The notes beneath the pieces are model-generated. The model was given only the letters and a program-made list of their open reading frames with translations. It did no database searches and was not told the DNA's origin. DNA of 64,000 bases from Limanda limanda. Its lineage: Eukaryota; Chordata; Actinopteri; Pleuronectiformes; Pleuronectidae. Both the position numbers and the translations under genes were made by a program. The DNA lies in the NCBI RefSeq assembly GCF_963576545.1, contig NC_083654.1, positions 19,084,199-19,148,198 on the forward strand, in the 5' to 3' direction. How positions within the stretch are numbered: the first letter of the stretch is position 1; each line of letters starts with the position of its first letter. Of the stretch, positions 38,796-51,100 are shown in pieces.

Positions 38796-41700
38796 TTACG
38801 CCACTTCCTGCTTTGACTGGCTGCGGGGAGCAGGCGTTGGGTTTTCTTGCTCAAAAATCAGCCTAATTCGCTCAATGCAGATTTCTGAAGCGACCTCCGT
38901 CTCCTTGGCGAGCTGTGAGAGGCTGAGGAAGCCGTGAGGCAGGTCCTCCACCACCGTCAGACTCACGGGCTGGCCCATGTCTCGCAGCTTCTTAGCAAAC
39001 ATCACAGAGTCGTCCAGCAAGGCGTCCAGAGCAGAGGCCTGTGTGGACACAAGCAGGAATCAGGAAATATTGTTAGTATGGAAAACAGCTGACTAACTCT
39101 AGTGAGAATAACAGACTGAAAAACAGGCAGATTTAAGGTTTGTTTCCACACGTAAATAAAAAGATAAAATCAAGTGATCTAACTGGACCTCTTACCACGA
39201 TGTATACAGGCGGCAGACCTCTCAGCAGGTTTTCCGGAGCCAGTAGAGGTGAAACAAACGGGTTCCTAAAAACAGGAGAGGTGGTCGGGAGAAGTACAGC
39301 CAGGCACTCGGCGCGCAGGGGCACAAAGCCTTGTGGGTACTCCGGGTGGTCCCCAGAGGTTTGTGTGGCGGTGGGAGTTGACGTCCTGCGTGTTTCACTG
39401 CTCTCGGTCCTCCTCTGTAGTGACGACTGGGAGCGGGCTCCACTGGAGATCAGCACGGGGTCCAGAAAGGAGTGGATCCAGTTGGAGGCTCCCTTGGTGA
39501 GATCCCCGAGCACCCCGAGTGTGTCTCTGCCCAGAGTGGTCACACTGTTGCTTTCCACTGCAGGCTGCACCTCGCGACAGTCTATACCTGAGAAGGAAAG
39601 GACGAGAGCTTAGGAAATGAAACTAGGAAACACTGCAGAAAACAAAGAAGGAAAAAGGAAGTACAATAAAACAAATGTGACAGTTATGAACTCTGGAAAA
39701 TGTCTAGACAATTGTGTTGAGACATTTTCCAGAGTTTCAACATTATCAACATTGCATCAAGTGTAGAAATGGTCACAGCCTCGACGGTAGGTTCATTATT
39801 TTCATCTCTTATTCCTCTTACACAACCTGGTTAATGTATAAATCCGTTTGATAACCTGTTTTCATGAGGCACGAGTCAGTATACACCTCACACACCCACA
39901 TCCACATACCTGCATAGGCATTGAGGCACTTTGCAAGAACCCCTAAAGGCAACAGTGGGTCGATGAGTGTGAGCAGGCGGGAGGGCGAGGCGTCTGTGGT
40001 GAGCAGGGTGGCGGGGTAGGCGGTCATGATGCCGTCAGGGACTCGGATGCCGCAGGTCATGGCCTTCATGGACACAGTGATGCAGAGGTTTCCTCCAGCG
40101 CTGTCCCCCGCCAGACAAACCCGCTCCGCTGTGGAGCCTGAGAGACACGGACACACAGAACTGTTGGTGTCTATGATCGTTTCAAACATATTAAAGGGGA
40201 AAGCTTGTTTAAAGGCTGTTGGATGTCCCTAATTCTCCTGGTCCAGTGTGGTCCGACTCATCCACTTACCCAGGAGGTGACAGTTTTTCAGTGCCCAGCA
40301 GTAGGCGTAGAAACACTCCTCCAGAGCTCTGGGAAAAGGCGCTTCAGGTGACAAAGAGTAGTCGACAGACAGGATGGGCACTTTCAGCTGCCTCGACCAG
40401 GTCCGGAGATAATGCTGACAGGTGGGGGAGGAGGAACAGATTTAAAAGACGTGTGGTGAGGGGCAAACCAGCTGCTGCTTAGTCTCGTCAAGTTGTTTTA
40501 AAAACACTGCACATGTGCTAGTGCTTAAGTCAACATGTGCTGTACCTCATGAGATCTGGAGGTCTGGGCCACGAAACCTCCTCCGTGGAAGTGGATGAGC
40601 AGCCAGGGGGAGAGAGGCTGCCTCTGCACCCAGGGCCGATGAGAGGCGGTGGTGGGAGTGTCGGAAAAAGCCAGCAGCTCTTCACTGTCCTAGAAAGTCA
40701 AAGGATGAGCAATGAGGTCAATAATAAGGAAAAGTAACCGAGATGCATGACACTCACAATTATAACCTTTTTATATCTCGATCATATTTTCAGCAAATTT
40801 ACTATTTATCATTAATCTATGGTTTTCTTAATCATTTCTCTTCTGCTCCTCTCTCAGTCTCTTATTTATATCGTCTATTACATCCAAAAGTTTTGAGATA
40901 AATTTTGCATTGTTGCTAACATTTTCTTCTTTCTTATCATGAACTATTTTTTATGCATGAACTCTACAAAAGTCCAGAGAATTGACTCTGGACTTTTTTT
41001 ATCCCAAAGGCAGAATGCAGCAGGAGATCTGATGAGATTTTTCAGGTCAGACTCAAACAACTGTTTAACAACAGATAAAATATGTGGAACATTCACGCGA
41101 GGGGTGGAGCCCTGGTAGAGCAGCAGGAGTCAGGAAACAACAAATTCCACTGAGGAAATCATGCGGTTTGTTTACAGCACATCGACACCGGGCTCAGACC
41201 TTTACGTCAAACTTATATTGCCCCTCTGGAATGTTTCGTGACAACATCTGGACTTCAGTTATGTCTGAAAGCAGCTTAGGTTCCTTATCTTTCCTGAGAA
41301 GTATTAGAAACAGTCTTTTATGTATTTTGACCCCTGTATTTTACCTCCCTGTAAATCCTTACCTGTCCTTCTCGAAGCTCATGGGAGATCAGACGCATGT
41401 GGACCGGCCCCGGGCCCGAGTGAGCGATTGGAGGCGACACAGCAGCAGTTAGACTCGGGTCTGAGGCCAGAGGAAGGCGGAGAAGGAGAGGAGGCACAGT
41501 CAGGGTGAGGTTCACCTGCACTGGGTTCGAACTTATTCTGGTTAAACCCTGGAAGGAGAAAGACAAGGGAAAGAGTTGTTAAAATACTGGAGATCACTTC
41601 AGATGATAACACAGTGAGAGGAAGAGTAGGTGATCCTGCCTACCGATATAAGGCCGGACTCCGTGAGGTTCCAGAAAGACTTCCAGAATTGTACATCCAG

Positions 41701-44700
41701 GTTCTGGGTGATGCGTTCAAACTGGGTGCCTCGTGTCTCTGGATCGATGACGTACTTCCCTGATGTGAGGAGAGACAGGGCCGCCATGCCTGGAGCGAGA
41801 GAGAAAACGTATTTTAAAAGATGATCACGCCAGGAAAACGAGAATTCAACCTCCACCGACACCGTTAGAAACTCACCGAACCGTGACTGCTGTCTACCGT
41901 ACCTCTCTCCGTATGAAATCATGCTTATGACAACAGTCTGGAGAACTGAACGAAGAGCTGGAGAGAACTGTGGAGAGAGAATTGCATCCAACGGTAAAAA
42001 TGACTCACAAACAGGTTATTCCAGAAAACTGCACTTACATGGGAAGTGTTAAATGGCCGATCAGAACAAAGCTTGTATGTGTGAATCGAGAATTTAAGAG
42101 AAATGAATTTAGTGTTGTTGCCCGACCTGAAAGCCAAGACAGCGTCCGTAGAAACACGCCTTGTGCATGGAGCTGTACTCCTGCACGAACCTGCGGGTCA
42201 GCTCCGTGTCCTGCCGCGAGTACAGCTGGCCGATTTCGTTGTCGTCGATCAGCTGCTTGGCGAGGTGGAGCAGCGCCCGCAGCTGGCACAGGGCGCTGCA
42301 GTACGCCTCCATCTCAGAGGCGTTGTGCTCGGCCCTGAAGAAGGCGCCGTTGCAGTTGTCGGCAATGTAACGGCCATTGTTTATGATGTGTAGAAGGCAG
42401 GACTGCAAGACCTGGGAGACAAAAAGTGAAGAGAGGGAAAGAAATGATGTGAATTTTATGTGAAATGAAGGGAAACTACATTTGAAAGATTTGAAATGTG
42501 CAATGTTTAGCCCCAAACGACCACTAAAAGAACTATTTCTGTTGTGATATCTGATCAATACATTATATACACAAAAGATTTCCCTGCATGAGTCTACCTC
42601 AGTCTGCCCTCCCCTTCTCTACTCTCTTCTCTTCTCTACTCTTCTCCTCTCATCTCATTACTATATACCAACCCACTGTCCATCAATTTACTGGCTTTAC
42701 CCCATGCACGGACTTTACCACTACGTATACTTATATATTTATTAGGGCTGGGCAAGTTAACTCGTTTTAATCGAGTTAACTGAAGTGATGAGTTAACTCG
42801 ATTAATTATTTTATCTCGCATTAACTCAGGTTTGATTATTTATTGTTTTATTGTGAAAGTCAGGCTTTTATTTTGTGAAAGTCTGTTGCTGACTGCTGCA
42901 GAACAGGAAAAAAGAAAATAATTGGCGGATAAACAATCGAGTTAACTCATCACTTGAGTTAACTCGATTAAAACGAGTTAACTTGCCCAGCCCTAATATT
43001 TATATATGTATATATTTTTGTTGTTTTATATATAGATATATATATTTTTATTGTACTTTCCACTCCAGCAGCACAAGAACACTTCCCTACTGGACCCAAT
43101 CACATCATTGCATTCCATTCCCGTATCTGTATATATATTCTCCGTATGTGATTTATGTATGTATGTCAGTGTGGTGTTTAAGTGTTAACTGTATAAGCTA
43201 CTGGATGTTCTAAATTTCCCTCGGGATTAATAAAGTGTCCATCTATCTATCTATCCATCTATCCATCTATCCATCTATCCATCTATCCATCTATCTATCT
43301 ATCTATCTATCTAAGATATACACAGTAACCCATTAGGAAAAAGCTATCTTAGCTCACATAACAGACTATAGTCCAGGGGGGAGTAAAAGAAGAAACATCT
43401 TGTCATACTTTGACCAGGGTGCGGTAGCCGTTCCCAGGCGTTTGTTCGTCGAAGTCGTAGAGGTGGTAAACGGCGTTGAGGCTGGCGACCACCGGCTCCA
43501 GCGCCCGGCCATGGCCCTGGATCTCTCTCAGACACGTGACCAGGCGGCTGGCGGACGTGCCGTGCGGTGACTCGGAGGATCCACACAAGGCAGAAAAGTT
43601 GTCTTCACACACCGTCTCCAAGGCTGCGAACACGACCTTGTAATCCATATCTGGGGCTGCGGGAGAGAGAGATGTTTTTTAAAAGTGTGTTTTCTTTAAG
43701 CTGCTTTATCTCCGCCTCTAGAGCGACTGACGAAGCAGAAACATGTGACGTGTGTCTTAAAGAAAACAGACCATCACCCTCAGGGGAAACACACAGATTT
43801 CACTCAACACAAGTCATTGTGCAACACAACTCTTTGTTTTGCTGATTATCTTCTTATCTGTTTGGCCAGGGGTTAGAGTTCCAGTGCAGTGACGACACAA
43901 CTTTAAAACTCTTACTTACAACAAACCATAAACCGGATGGAGCATTAAAATCTAATCTAAAGTAGAAACGCCTGTAAAACAAATTGAAAAAGATAAATAA
44001 GATGTTGTAGAGTTGTGATGGTACAACTGAGAGTCAAGGCCTTAATCCACTGTTGGCTGATGAAAACATACTGAGCATTCAGAGTGAACTTTGCTGATAT
44101 TACCCATGCTTACATGCATTATCCTGGAACATTCATATTTAACACATCACATGCTGCACACTATGTCCCGATGAATCAAATTGAAATCTCCACAGCGGCT
44201 TTGAGCGCCCGGCCTGAAGCACGGAGACAGAAACCAGGACTCTGTGCTCGTGGAGCCAATACTGTAAAACACTGGAGGCTTGTTCAGAGTTTTGACACAT
44301 GGTTGATTGTGTTTCTATTTCTGTTCAGCGGTCACCGATTATGAGACCCAGACATTGGCAAATACGGCAGCACGGTGATGAAATATTCCCCCTCTGCATT
44401 GAAATGATCTGTTTCACCACAGCCTGGATTAGTCATTAAACTGCAACGTATGACTCATAGCAACAGAAATATTGATGCACTGGAAGATTCTCCGTATCCT
44501 ATTTCCTATCTATTCCATATCTTTTTACTGTCTTTTACTGTCCTCTTTATTATCGCGATTCTCTGCCCTCATGCCAAGGATATGACATCATCTATTGAGT
44601 TTATTTACAGTTTCAATATTACATTTACTTTTTGTTCTGTTTCTCAGCTGGATCTTGGAGTTAAACAAACTTAAAGTCCTAAACGTGGCCTGGCTGATGA

Positions 44701-46307
44701 ATCCTTAAGCTCATATCACTTTGCAGTGTCACATATTCCAGCCAATAAGGATCAATAAACTGTGATAAACAACAACAGAGTGTCACAGATGTGTTATCAA
44801 GATTAGAGAGAGATATGGATTTTTGGTGGCAGATGCTAGGAGGTGAGAGTTCACCCAAAAATGGAAATTCCCTCATCACCTACTCCCTACTATACTGATG
44901 GAGATGTGGGTGAAGAGTCCACAGAGCACTTTAGGAGTTTTAGGCGTAAACAGGGTCGAAGACAAATCCTACACAATCGAAGAAACTGGGCGACAATCGA
45001 CAATAATTTACAACTAAAAACATGGAGCAAATGAAGCTGTTTCGAGTCGAATTTGAAGGTCAGGGCTTCCTGACACTGGGACGACACCACAGGAGAAGCA
45101 AGGAGGCATGTTATGTTGTTTTTCTACATTTAAAGAAGAGATCACCATTTACTTTAATTGTGTTGAATTCGGCTGCAGTGCTGTATAGCCCTGGAACTCC
45201 GAATGTGTGTTGTATAGACTCACACACGTGACCTCTCATCAATCAGCATAGTGTGACTAGATAATGAGAGAATTTACATTTAGGCTATAAACATGGTGCA
45301 AATGAAGCCGTCTCGAGTCGAATTTGAAGGTCAGGGCTTCCTGACACTGGGATGACATCACAGGAGAAGCACGGAGGCATGTTATGTTGTTATTCTACAT
45401 TTAAAAGAAGAGATCACCATTTACTTTAATTGTGTTGAATTTGGCTGCAGTGCTGTTTAGCCATGGATCTCCAAAAGTGTTTTATGGACTCACACAAGTG
45501 ACCTCTCATCAATCAGCATAGTGTGACACTAGATAATGAGAGAATTTAAGTTTAGGCTACAAACATGGAGCAAATGAAGCCGTTTCCAGTCGAATTTGAA
45601 TGCTCGGGTGATGACATCACAGGAGAAGCATGGAGATGTGTTATGTTGTTATTCTACATTAAAAGAAGAGATCACCATTTAATTAAATTGTATTGAATTT
45701 GGCTGTAACGCTGTTTAACCCTGGAACTCCAAAAGTGTGCTTTATAGACTCACACACCACGTGACCCCTCAACAATCAGCACAGTGTTAGAATTTAGATT
45801 TGTCGGTGAACTATCCCTTTAACCTGTCCATGTATAAGTTTAACTTTTTCTACTTTTATCCATCAAATATCAAAAACAGGAAACTATAACCTTCATGTGA
45901 TCACTGATAACCTCAGCTGTCATGGAGCCTGACCTCCGTCACTGCACATCCCGGAACATCAGCCTGTCATCCCCCGGCTCTGGGTCTCTCTCTCCCCGGG
46001 GCTCCGGTGGCTCCTCTCCCCGGCTCACGTCCTCCTTCACCCCGCCGGTAAACCCGGTAAACCCGGTAAAGTTCCGATGACAAACTTCCACCCCAAACTA
46101 CAATAACTTTCTCCCCGGACTCCGCCGCCCTGTTGCTTCCTGTTCTCTTTTTAGAAGAACCGTCGCAAAACAGTGACGCAGCGGTTTCACCTGCGTCACT
46201 CTCCGTAAAAAGACCAAAAACATCCTGGAGGACAAGTCGGACGCAGACATTATGACGACATGATGTTTATTACATGTTTATAAACATTTTCACTCACCGA
46301 ACTTCAT
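38796..46307 (-). CDS. lipe: Hormone-sensitive lipase
   Basis: Cytosolic lipase that hydrolyses diacylglycerol and cholesteryl esters on lipid droplets under cAMP control. Exons: 46298-46307, 43409-43656, 42127-42411, 41877-41967, 41644-41789, 41363-41548, 40546-40689, 40270-40414, 39910-40137, 39196-39587, 38796-39038, giving 705 residues. Starting at the second ATG (43646-43648, [11 protein letters not shown]) gives 699. The N-terminal HSL domain ([30 protein letters not shown]) precedes an alpha/beta-hydrolase domain with the oxyanion HGGG (about 357-360), nucleophile GDSAGG (Ser about 431), Asp about 630 ([10 protein letters not shown]) and His about 660 (EDLPHGF). The regulatory module is short: [12 protein letters not shown] is present, but the later RRSS motif of mammals is absent. 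The long intron 1 holds a LINE tail, a hAT MITE and tandem repeats. Confidence 0.94.
39689..39736. other. Perfect 17-bp hairpin in lipe intron
   Basis: The arm aactctggaaaatgtct (39689-39705) pairs without mismatch with 39720-39736 across a 14-nt loop. It lies between the exons 39196-39587 and 39910-40137. Its function is unknown. Confidence 0.8.
40968..40997. other. Perfect 12-bp hairpin in lipe intron
   Basis: aaaagtccagag at 40968-40979 pairs exactly with 40986-40997 across a 6-nt loop, and is followed by a T run. It lies between the lipe exons at 40546-40689 and 41363-41548. Confidence 0.75.
42743..42995 (+). mobile_element. Short hAT MITE (tagggctgggcaag ends)
   Basis: A 253-bp element with near-perfect inverted ends and an exact 8-bp duplication, atatttat, at 42735-42742 and 42996-43003. 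Its right half matches the right end of the longer element at 59127-59892, so it is an internally deleted relative. It is non-coding and lies in lipe intron 2. Confidence 0.88.
43205..43314 (+). repeat. LINE 3' tail with (CTAT/CCAT)n
   Basis: aatttccctcgggattaata followed by aagtgtc and alternating ctat and ccat units. It is related in form to the tails at 300, 10274 and 60958. Confidence 0.65.
44840..45822. repeat. Interspersed element with three internal tandem units of about 273 bp
   Basis: Starts near gagttcacccaaaaatgg (44846) and ends near gtgaactatccctttaacc (45805-45823), whose complement shares agttcacc with the start. Inside, a unit beginning aaacatggagcaaatgaag recurs at about 45018, 45291 and 45564. 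It lies in lipe intron 1. The termini resemble a common fish DNA-element family; the assignment is tentative. Confidence 0.6.
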
Positions 46308-46440
46308 CTTCGTTCCTCTCTTTCCGCGTGCCCACTGCCCTATTCGCTTCAGTGACGTCATGATGTGTCGGGAGCAACGGGACCAGTGCGCGTGCCCGGC
46401 AGCAGGTGGGAACAACTATGGGAAAACAACGCTACACACT
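46308..46440 (-). promoter_or_regulatory. Probable lipe promoter and 5' UTR
   Basis: GC-richer sequence directly upstream of the first lipe coding exon, with tgacgtcatg at about 46353 and tgacgtcatc at about 46446, both close to cAMP-response sites. This would suit a fasting-induced lipase, but binding is inferred only. Confidence 0.4.
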
Positions 46441-46892
46441 CCTCGTGACGTCATCGTGTCCCCCCCCCCCCCCCCCCCCATTTGATTTTTTTTTTGTTTT
46501 TTTTAAACATATACTTATTGGTTTTATATAGTTTTGTACATTTACATCAATTTACATACATACAAGAACCTTCCCCAACCTGAACATATGGCAGCATAAA
46601 TGGAAATAAATAATACAAAAGTCACAGAAATTGCTTTAGATATGATTACAACATAAATTCAAGTACAAAAAATTACAATGAAAATACTAATTTCGTTTAA
46701 ACTAAATTAAAACAAAATTAAATATATATATATATATAAGTAAAATAGAATACAGTCACTAACATGAAACAGAGCACAGCACACATTCCTCACACCAGAT
46801 TGGTCACTTCACATTTCCAAACCCCCTATTTGATTTAATAGAAATAAATTAAAGGGTCAGTTTTGATATGAGCAAGTTTATATCAGAGCAGA

Positions 46893-46999
<107 letters not shown>

Positions 47000-47093
47000 G
47001 AGGCATAGATATTTAAACTCCCACAGTTTAGTTTTTATTTCTTTTTCTGTTAAACCTCGGAACTCGGAATTACTGGAGGTCGGAAGTTCCAAG

Positions 47094-48177
47094 ATGGCCG
47101 CTCCGTGAGTGAACGCTGTGGTTGTTACTGTTTATCAGCACTTCTGTTATTCAGTTTGTCGTACACATAGTCCTGCCTGTCTGTGGACGCTTCACTACGC
47201 TGTTACAACGCTGTTACAAAGCGTGCACTGTCGCATATTGCGTTATTATGAACTGGTTTTGCTAACCGTGCCTAGCTGGCTAACGTAAATATTGCTCCTG
47301 TGCAAAAGGAACGCTGTGAACTTGGATTATTCGGGCTGTGACATTATTCCGAGGGCCGAGCTCCGAGGTGTAGCTAAGGGAAAGCTGGCTCCAAGATGGC
47401 GGCACTGGTATGTGGAATATTTTGGCTTCATTATTGGACACTGGGAGGAAGTGGAGACATGTCATCCATCTTTAATTACAGCATATGTTAAACTACATCT
47501 TTACTACATGTAAAGATTGACGACATGAAAGCTCCCCAAAAGTTAAACCAAACTTTTATCAATCAGCTTGCAGGTATAGAAGAACTCTGAGAAAGTTGCA
47601 GACCTTAACTTTACATGTGATTCATGAGGTTGATATCAGGGCCACAACCTGTCTGCAGTCGCCTATGTCTCTTAAGATAGTGCTTTATAATATAGTAATA
47701 CATATTATTAATACAGCAGCTTCTAAAGCACTTTTCAAAACGTTTATGTTGGATATACACATTTTGTGACAGCATATCAAACAGCCCTGAGCCCCCACAA
47801 CGTTTGATTCACTGTAGAAAAGAAGAACACGTGACACAAAGAAAGTTAAAGACTTGTATGTGATGAGATTATGGGAGTCTCTAGTGGCCAATCACATGAC
47901 TTACAGCTAGTGGTGCAGTAAAGAACCCGTTAACTGACACAATCTAAACCACAGACCCACATTTGACAAGGTTTTTGAACTTATCTTAAACTATCAGCTT
48001 GTCAATGTGAACTAAATGCTTTTTTACAGAATCTCATCTATTTCCTCTCTTGTTTCTTTCAACAGCATCACAGTTGATCTTTCGCCCTCAACAATCAACA
48101 ATATGAAAACTGAAGACGAATTGAGATTCAACGTGCAGCTGAAGTCCTTGAGGGTTGGGAGACGTGTGAATTACTGA
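47094..48177 (+). CDS. Candidate two-exon small open reading frame, unrecognised
   Basis: ATGGCCGCTCC at 47094-47104 has a good start context (ccaagATGG, also a YY1-type motif) and is followed directly by a consensus donor, gtgagtg. A strong acceptor at 48065 (pyrimidine tract, then caacag) joins it in frame to 48066-48177, giving 40 residues ending RVGRRVNY. I do not recognise the protein. It may be a small gene, the 5' end of a non-coding transcript, or chance. Confidence 0.25.
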
Positions 48178-51100
48178 TGCGAACAATCACCCAGCTCACA
48201 GTGATGGTTGAGTAATATCAGATCTGTGCTCATATCGAAGGTCAGCAGAGGGGATTCATGTTGAGTCAACATTTCTGTGTTACATATTGAACTGTAAACT
48301 CAGAGCCGTCCGTCATCCAGGTCGTGACCATGCAGGTTATTTAACATCCTCTCCTCTGCAACCCGACACTATAAACACACTGTGACTGTGACCGGTGACT
48401 TTACCCCAACGGCTACATTCAGTAGTGGGAAAAATACAGTTTCTATTTGTTGTAAGACTCTCTGACTCCTTCTGCCAGGACAGTGTTATGTTAATGAGAC
48501 ATTTAACGCAAGGATTCACATTAATTACAATCCTATTTGTTTGTTTTCGCGGGATATCCAAAGTTATAGATGAATAATTGAGTTTTCACCATCTTTCTGT
48601 ATGTAAAATTTATATATAAACCTTAAGATAATTAGTGATAATCCATTATATATCCAGGACCATGTCACATTCAGCTAATAATTAATGATATTATGAGATA
48701 ATTATTTTATATACCGATGGAAAGCACTGAATAAAGAGTGATATTAATAGATTCGGTAAATATATTCTTGGCCCTACTAGTTTTCATTATTATTTGTCAG
48801 GGGATATTAAATTAAATCTTAAAAAGTTTAGAAAAATCTCAAAAAGTAAAAAAATTGAAAATTATTGAATTTATATTAAGGAATCCGTCAAAAAATGTCA
48901 TAATCATCTCCTGTAATTTTTTTATTATATCATATAAATAATCATAAATATTAGTTCAGTTATTAGCAATAGACAAAATGCTGAGTTACCGTGAGAGTTA
49001 CCTTTATTAACAAATACAATCATGTAAAATGAAGTTATTGTCTGGAACAAGCACTGATCCAAATATAAACTCAGTAGACGCCCACATGGAATCAGGAAAA
49101 CAAGTATTGTTTTTCTCTGAGATCGTTTCTTCCTCTCGTCTGTGACTCAGCTTTCTGCTCAGTAAACTTCCCCATCGCACAACAATCAAAACAGTCAAAT
49201 CAATGATTAAAGCTATGTGAGCTTTTTAAGTCTTTAAGTGTCATATTGTGTGTCTCTGTTGTGCACACAGTCATTTGTCCTGAGCTGTCAGGATGACTCG
49301 CAGACCACTGGGACAGGGCTTCAATTCATTCATGCTTACATTATTGAACTGGTGGAAGTTTTCTGATTTAACTTACTAAGTCAATGAAAAGTAGATCAAA
49401 ATTCCCCAAAGCCTCAGGTTACATCTGTAAAAAGTCTCCTTTGTGTTCTCCAAAATGAGTTTGACACCATGGCTGTTGTAGGTGTTACACAAATAAAGTT
49501 TATCATGATTATTATTATTATTATTATTGCAGTCTGCAAGAAGCTTTTGGCGTCAAAATTCCAATTGGTCCATAAAGTCAGTCAGAAGCCTAATAAATGG
49601 ATTGATTGTTTCAGTTTAAAACCAAATCCTTCTGACTTATTACAAAATGAAACTACAGGTTATGTTACTCTGCAGGTATCATGGTGTCCTCATTCTTTTA
49701 TTGATACCAAGCCCTCATCTCGTGGAGGCTTGTTGCGAGTCGGATCTAGTTCCTTCCAGCGAAGCAGGCTGTTGATGACTAACCTCAAACCCTCACTTGT
49801 CTCTGTTGAAAGCCGACCCCTCTGGTTACTCCTGACTGAAGATACCAGTGATAAACCCTTTCTTAAGCCGGGGGAACAATCAATGCCGCTAATTTACTCA
49901 TAAAGTGTCAACAGAGGAGCCATGAACTCCAACTGAAAGAGCACGTAGTCTGAAAGTGACACTAAGCTCTGAAGCTGCTCTCACACCTGCACTGACCTCC
50001 GGACACTTTCCTGAGCGAGTGGGCGCGTTGATGATTTGTTTCTAAAAAGCAACACAAATAAAACTGGAAAATTACAAATATCTCAGGATGAAGACTCTAA
50101 GTTGGAAGGACAACTTTATTTGATTGAGACTCGTCTGTGATCTGTATCAGTGACAAAGCATTATTATGAATCTACAACACTCTCATTGGCAAACTCCCTT
50201 TTCCCTCCTCGACAACTTTTGTATACATAATTGATTATATATAAGCTTATATATATATATTACACTTAATATGTCCATAGTATTTGTTTTACATCTATGG
50301 GTAGTTGTTTCTTAAATCTATATTTGTATTGTAGTGAGGGCGTCCTTGACAAAAAGAAAGCTTGGTGTCTCTGTGGCCTTTCCCTGCATAAATAAAGGTT
50401 TTTAAAAGTTGCTTTGTCTAAATCTAAATATATTAGAGTTCATGTTTTTAGTCCTGTTTATTAATAGTCAATAGAATATCATTTGTCCACAGATTTTAAG
50501 GAAATAAGGTGTAAGATTTTTAAGATATTAGATGTTGCTGCACTTTTCTTTATTCCTGTTATTTAAGTAAAACTCTCTCTCTCTCTAATATGACTGAGGA
50601 TTGTGAGCGGCCACGAGACAAATCTTGATGAACAACTCTTGGAAAAAGGAACAGCACGTCCGATCTAGGGTTCATTTACAGGTGTCTGTCACGTAAACAC
50701 ACACGCATCGCGGCAATGGAGGCGCAACACAGTTTTTGTTGTGCAGCGTGCGGAGCAGAGGATGTTGGGGGAACAAGCGCTCAGTTCCAATAAGGGAGAC
50801 AAATGGGTCAAACTGCCTTCCTGTCCTCACACGTACTGTACATGCATGTGAAACACATGCACACACTCAGTTTGTCTTTTGTGATTTAGCCAGGGAATAA
50901 AAGTTGTGGTTGAGCTGAAGCAAATTAACACACTGTACATAAAGAAGGTGAAAGACTCACGAGGGAAGATATACACTCTGTTTATATGTAAACCTACTTC
51001 TATCTAATGCAATCTGATAAAACAATCCTGCATTATAACCTAATCTCTTGGAGGTTATGATGTTTAGTTATTGTTGAAAGTGGTTAAAGGAGAAGTTTCA

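Noticed and set aside
39133..39613. Long frames on both strands over lipe exon 39196-39587
   Set aside because: The minus frame is the real exon extended into introns; the plus frame is its shadow.
45018..45800. Direct repeats considered as a CRISPR or satellite array
   Set aside because: Three 273-bp units without spacers in a vertebrate intron; a transposon-internal duplication explains them.
47383..47480. Second aagatggcggc start-like motif with a donor (gtatgt)
   Set aside because: The surrounding text recurs near 51460-51530, so it is part of an interspersed repeat rather than a gene start.
49469..49903. 144-codon plus-strand frame
   Set aside because: Starts in a tail-like att repeat, has no family motif and no splice context.
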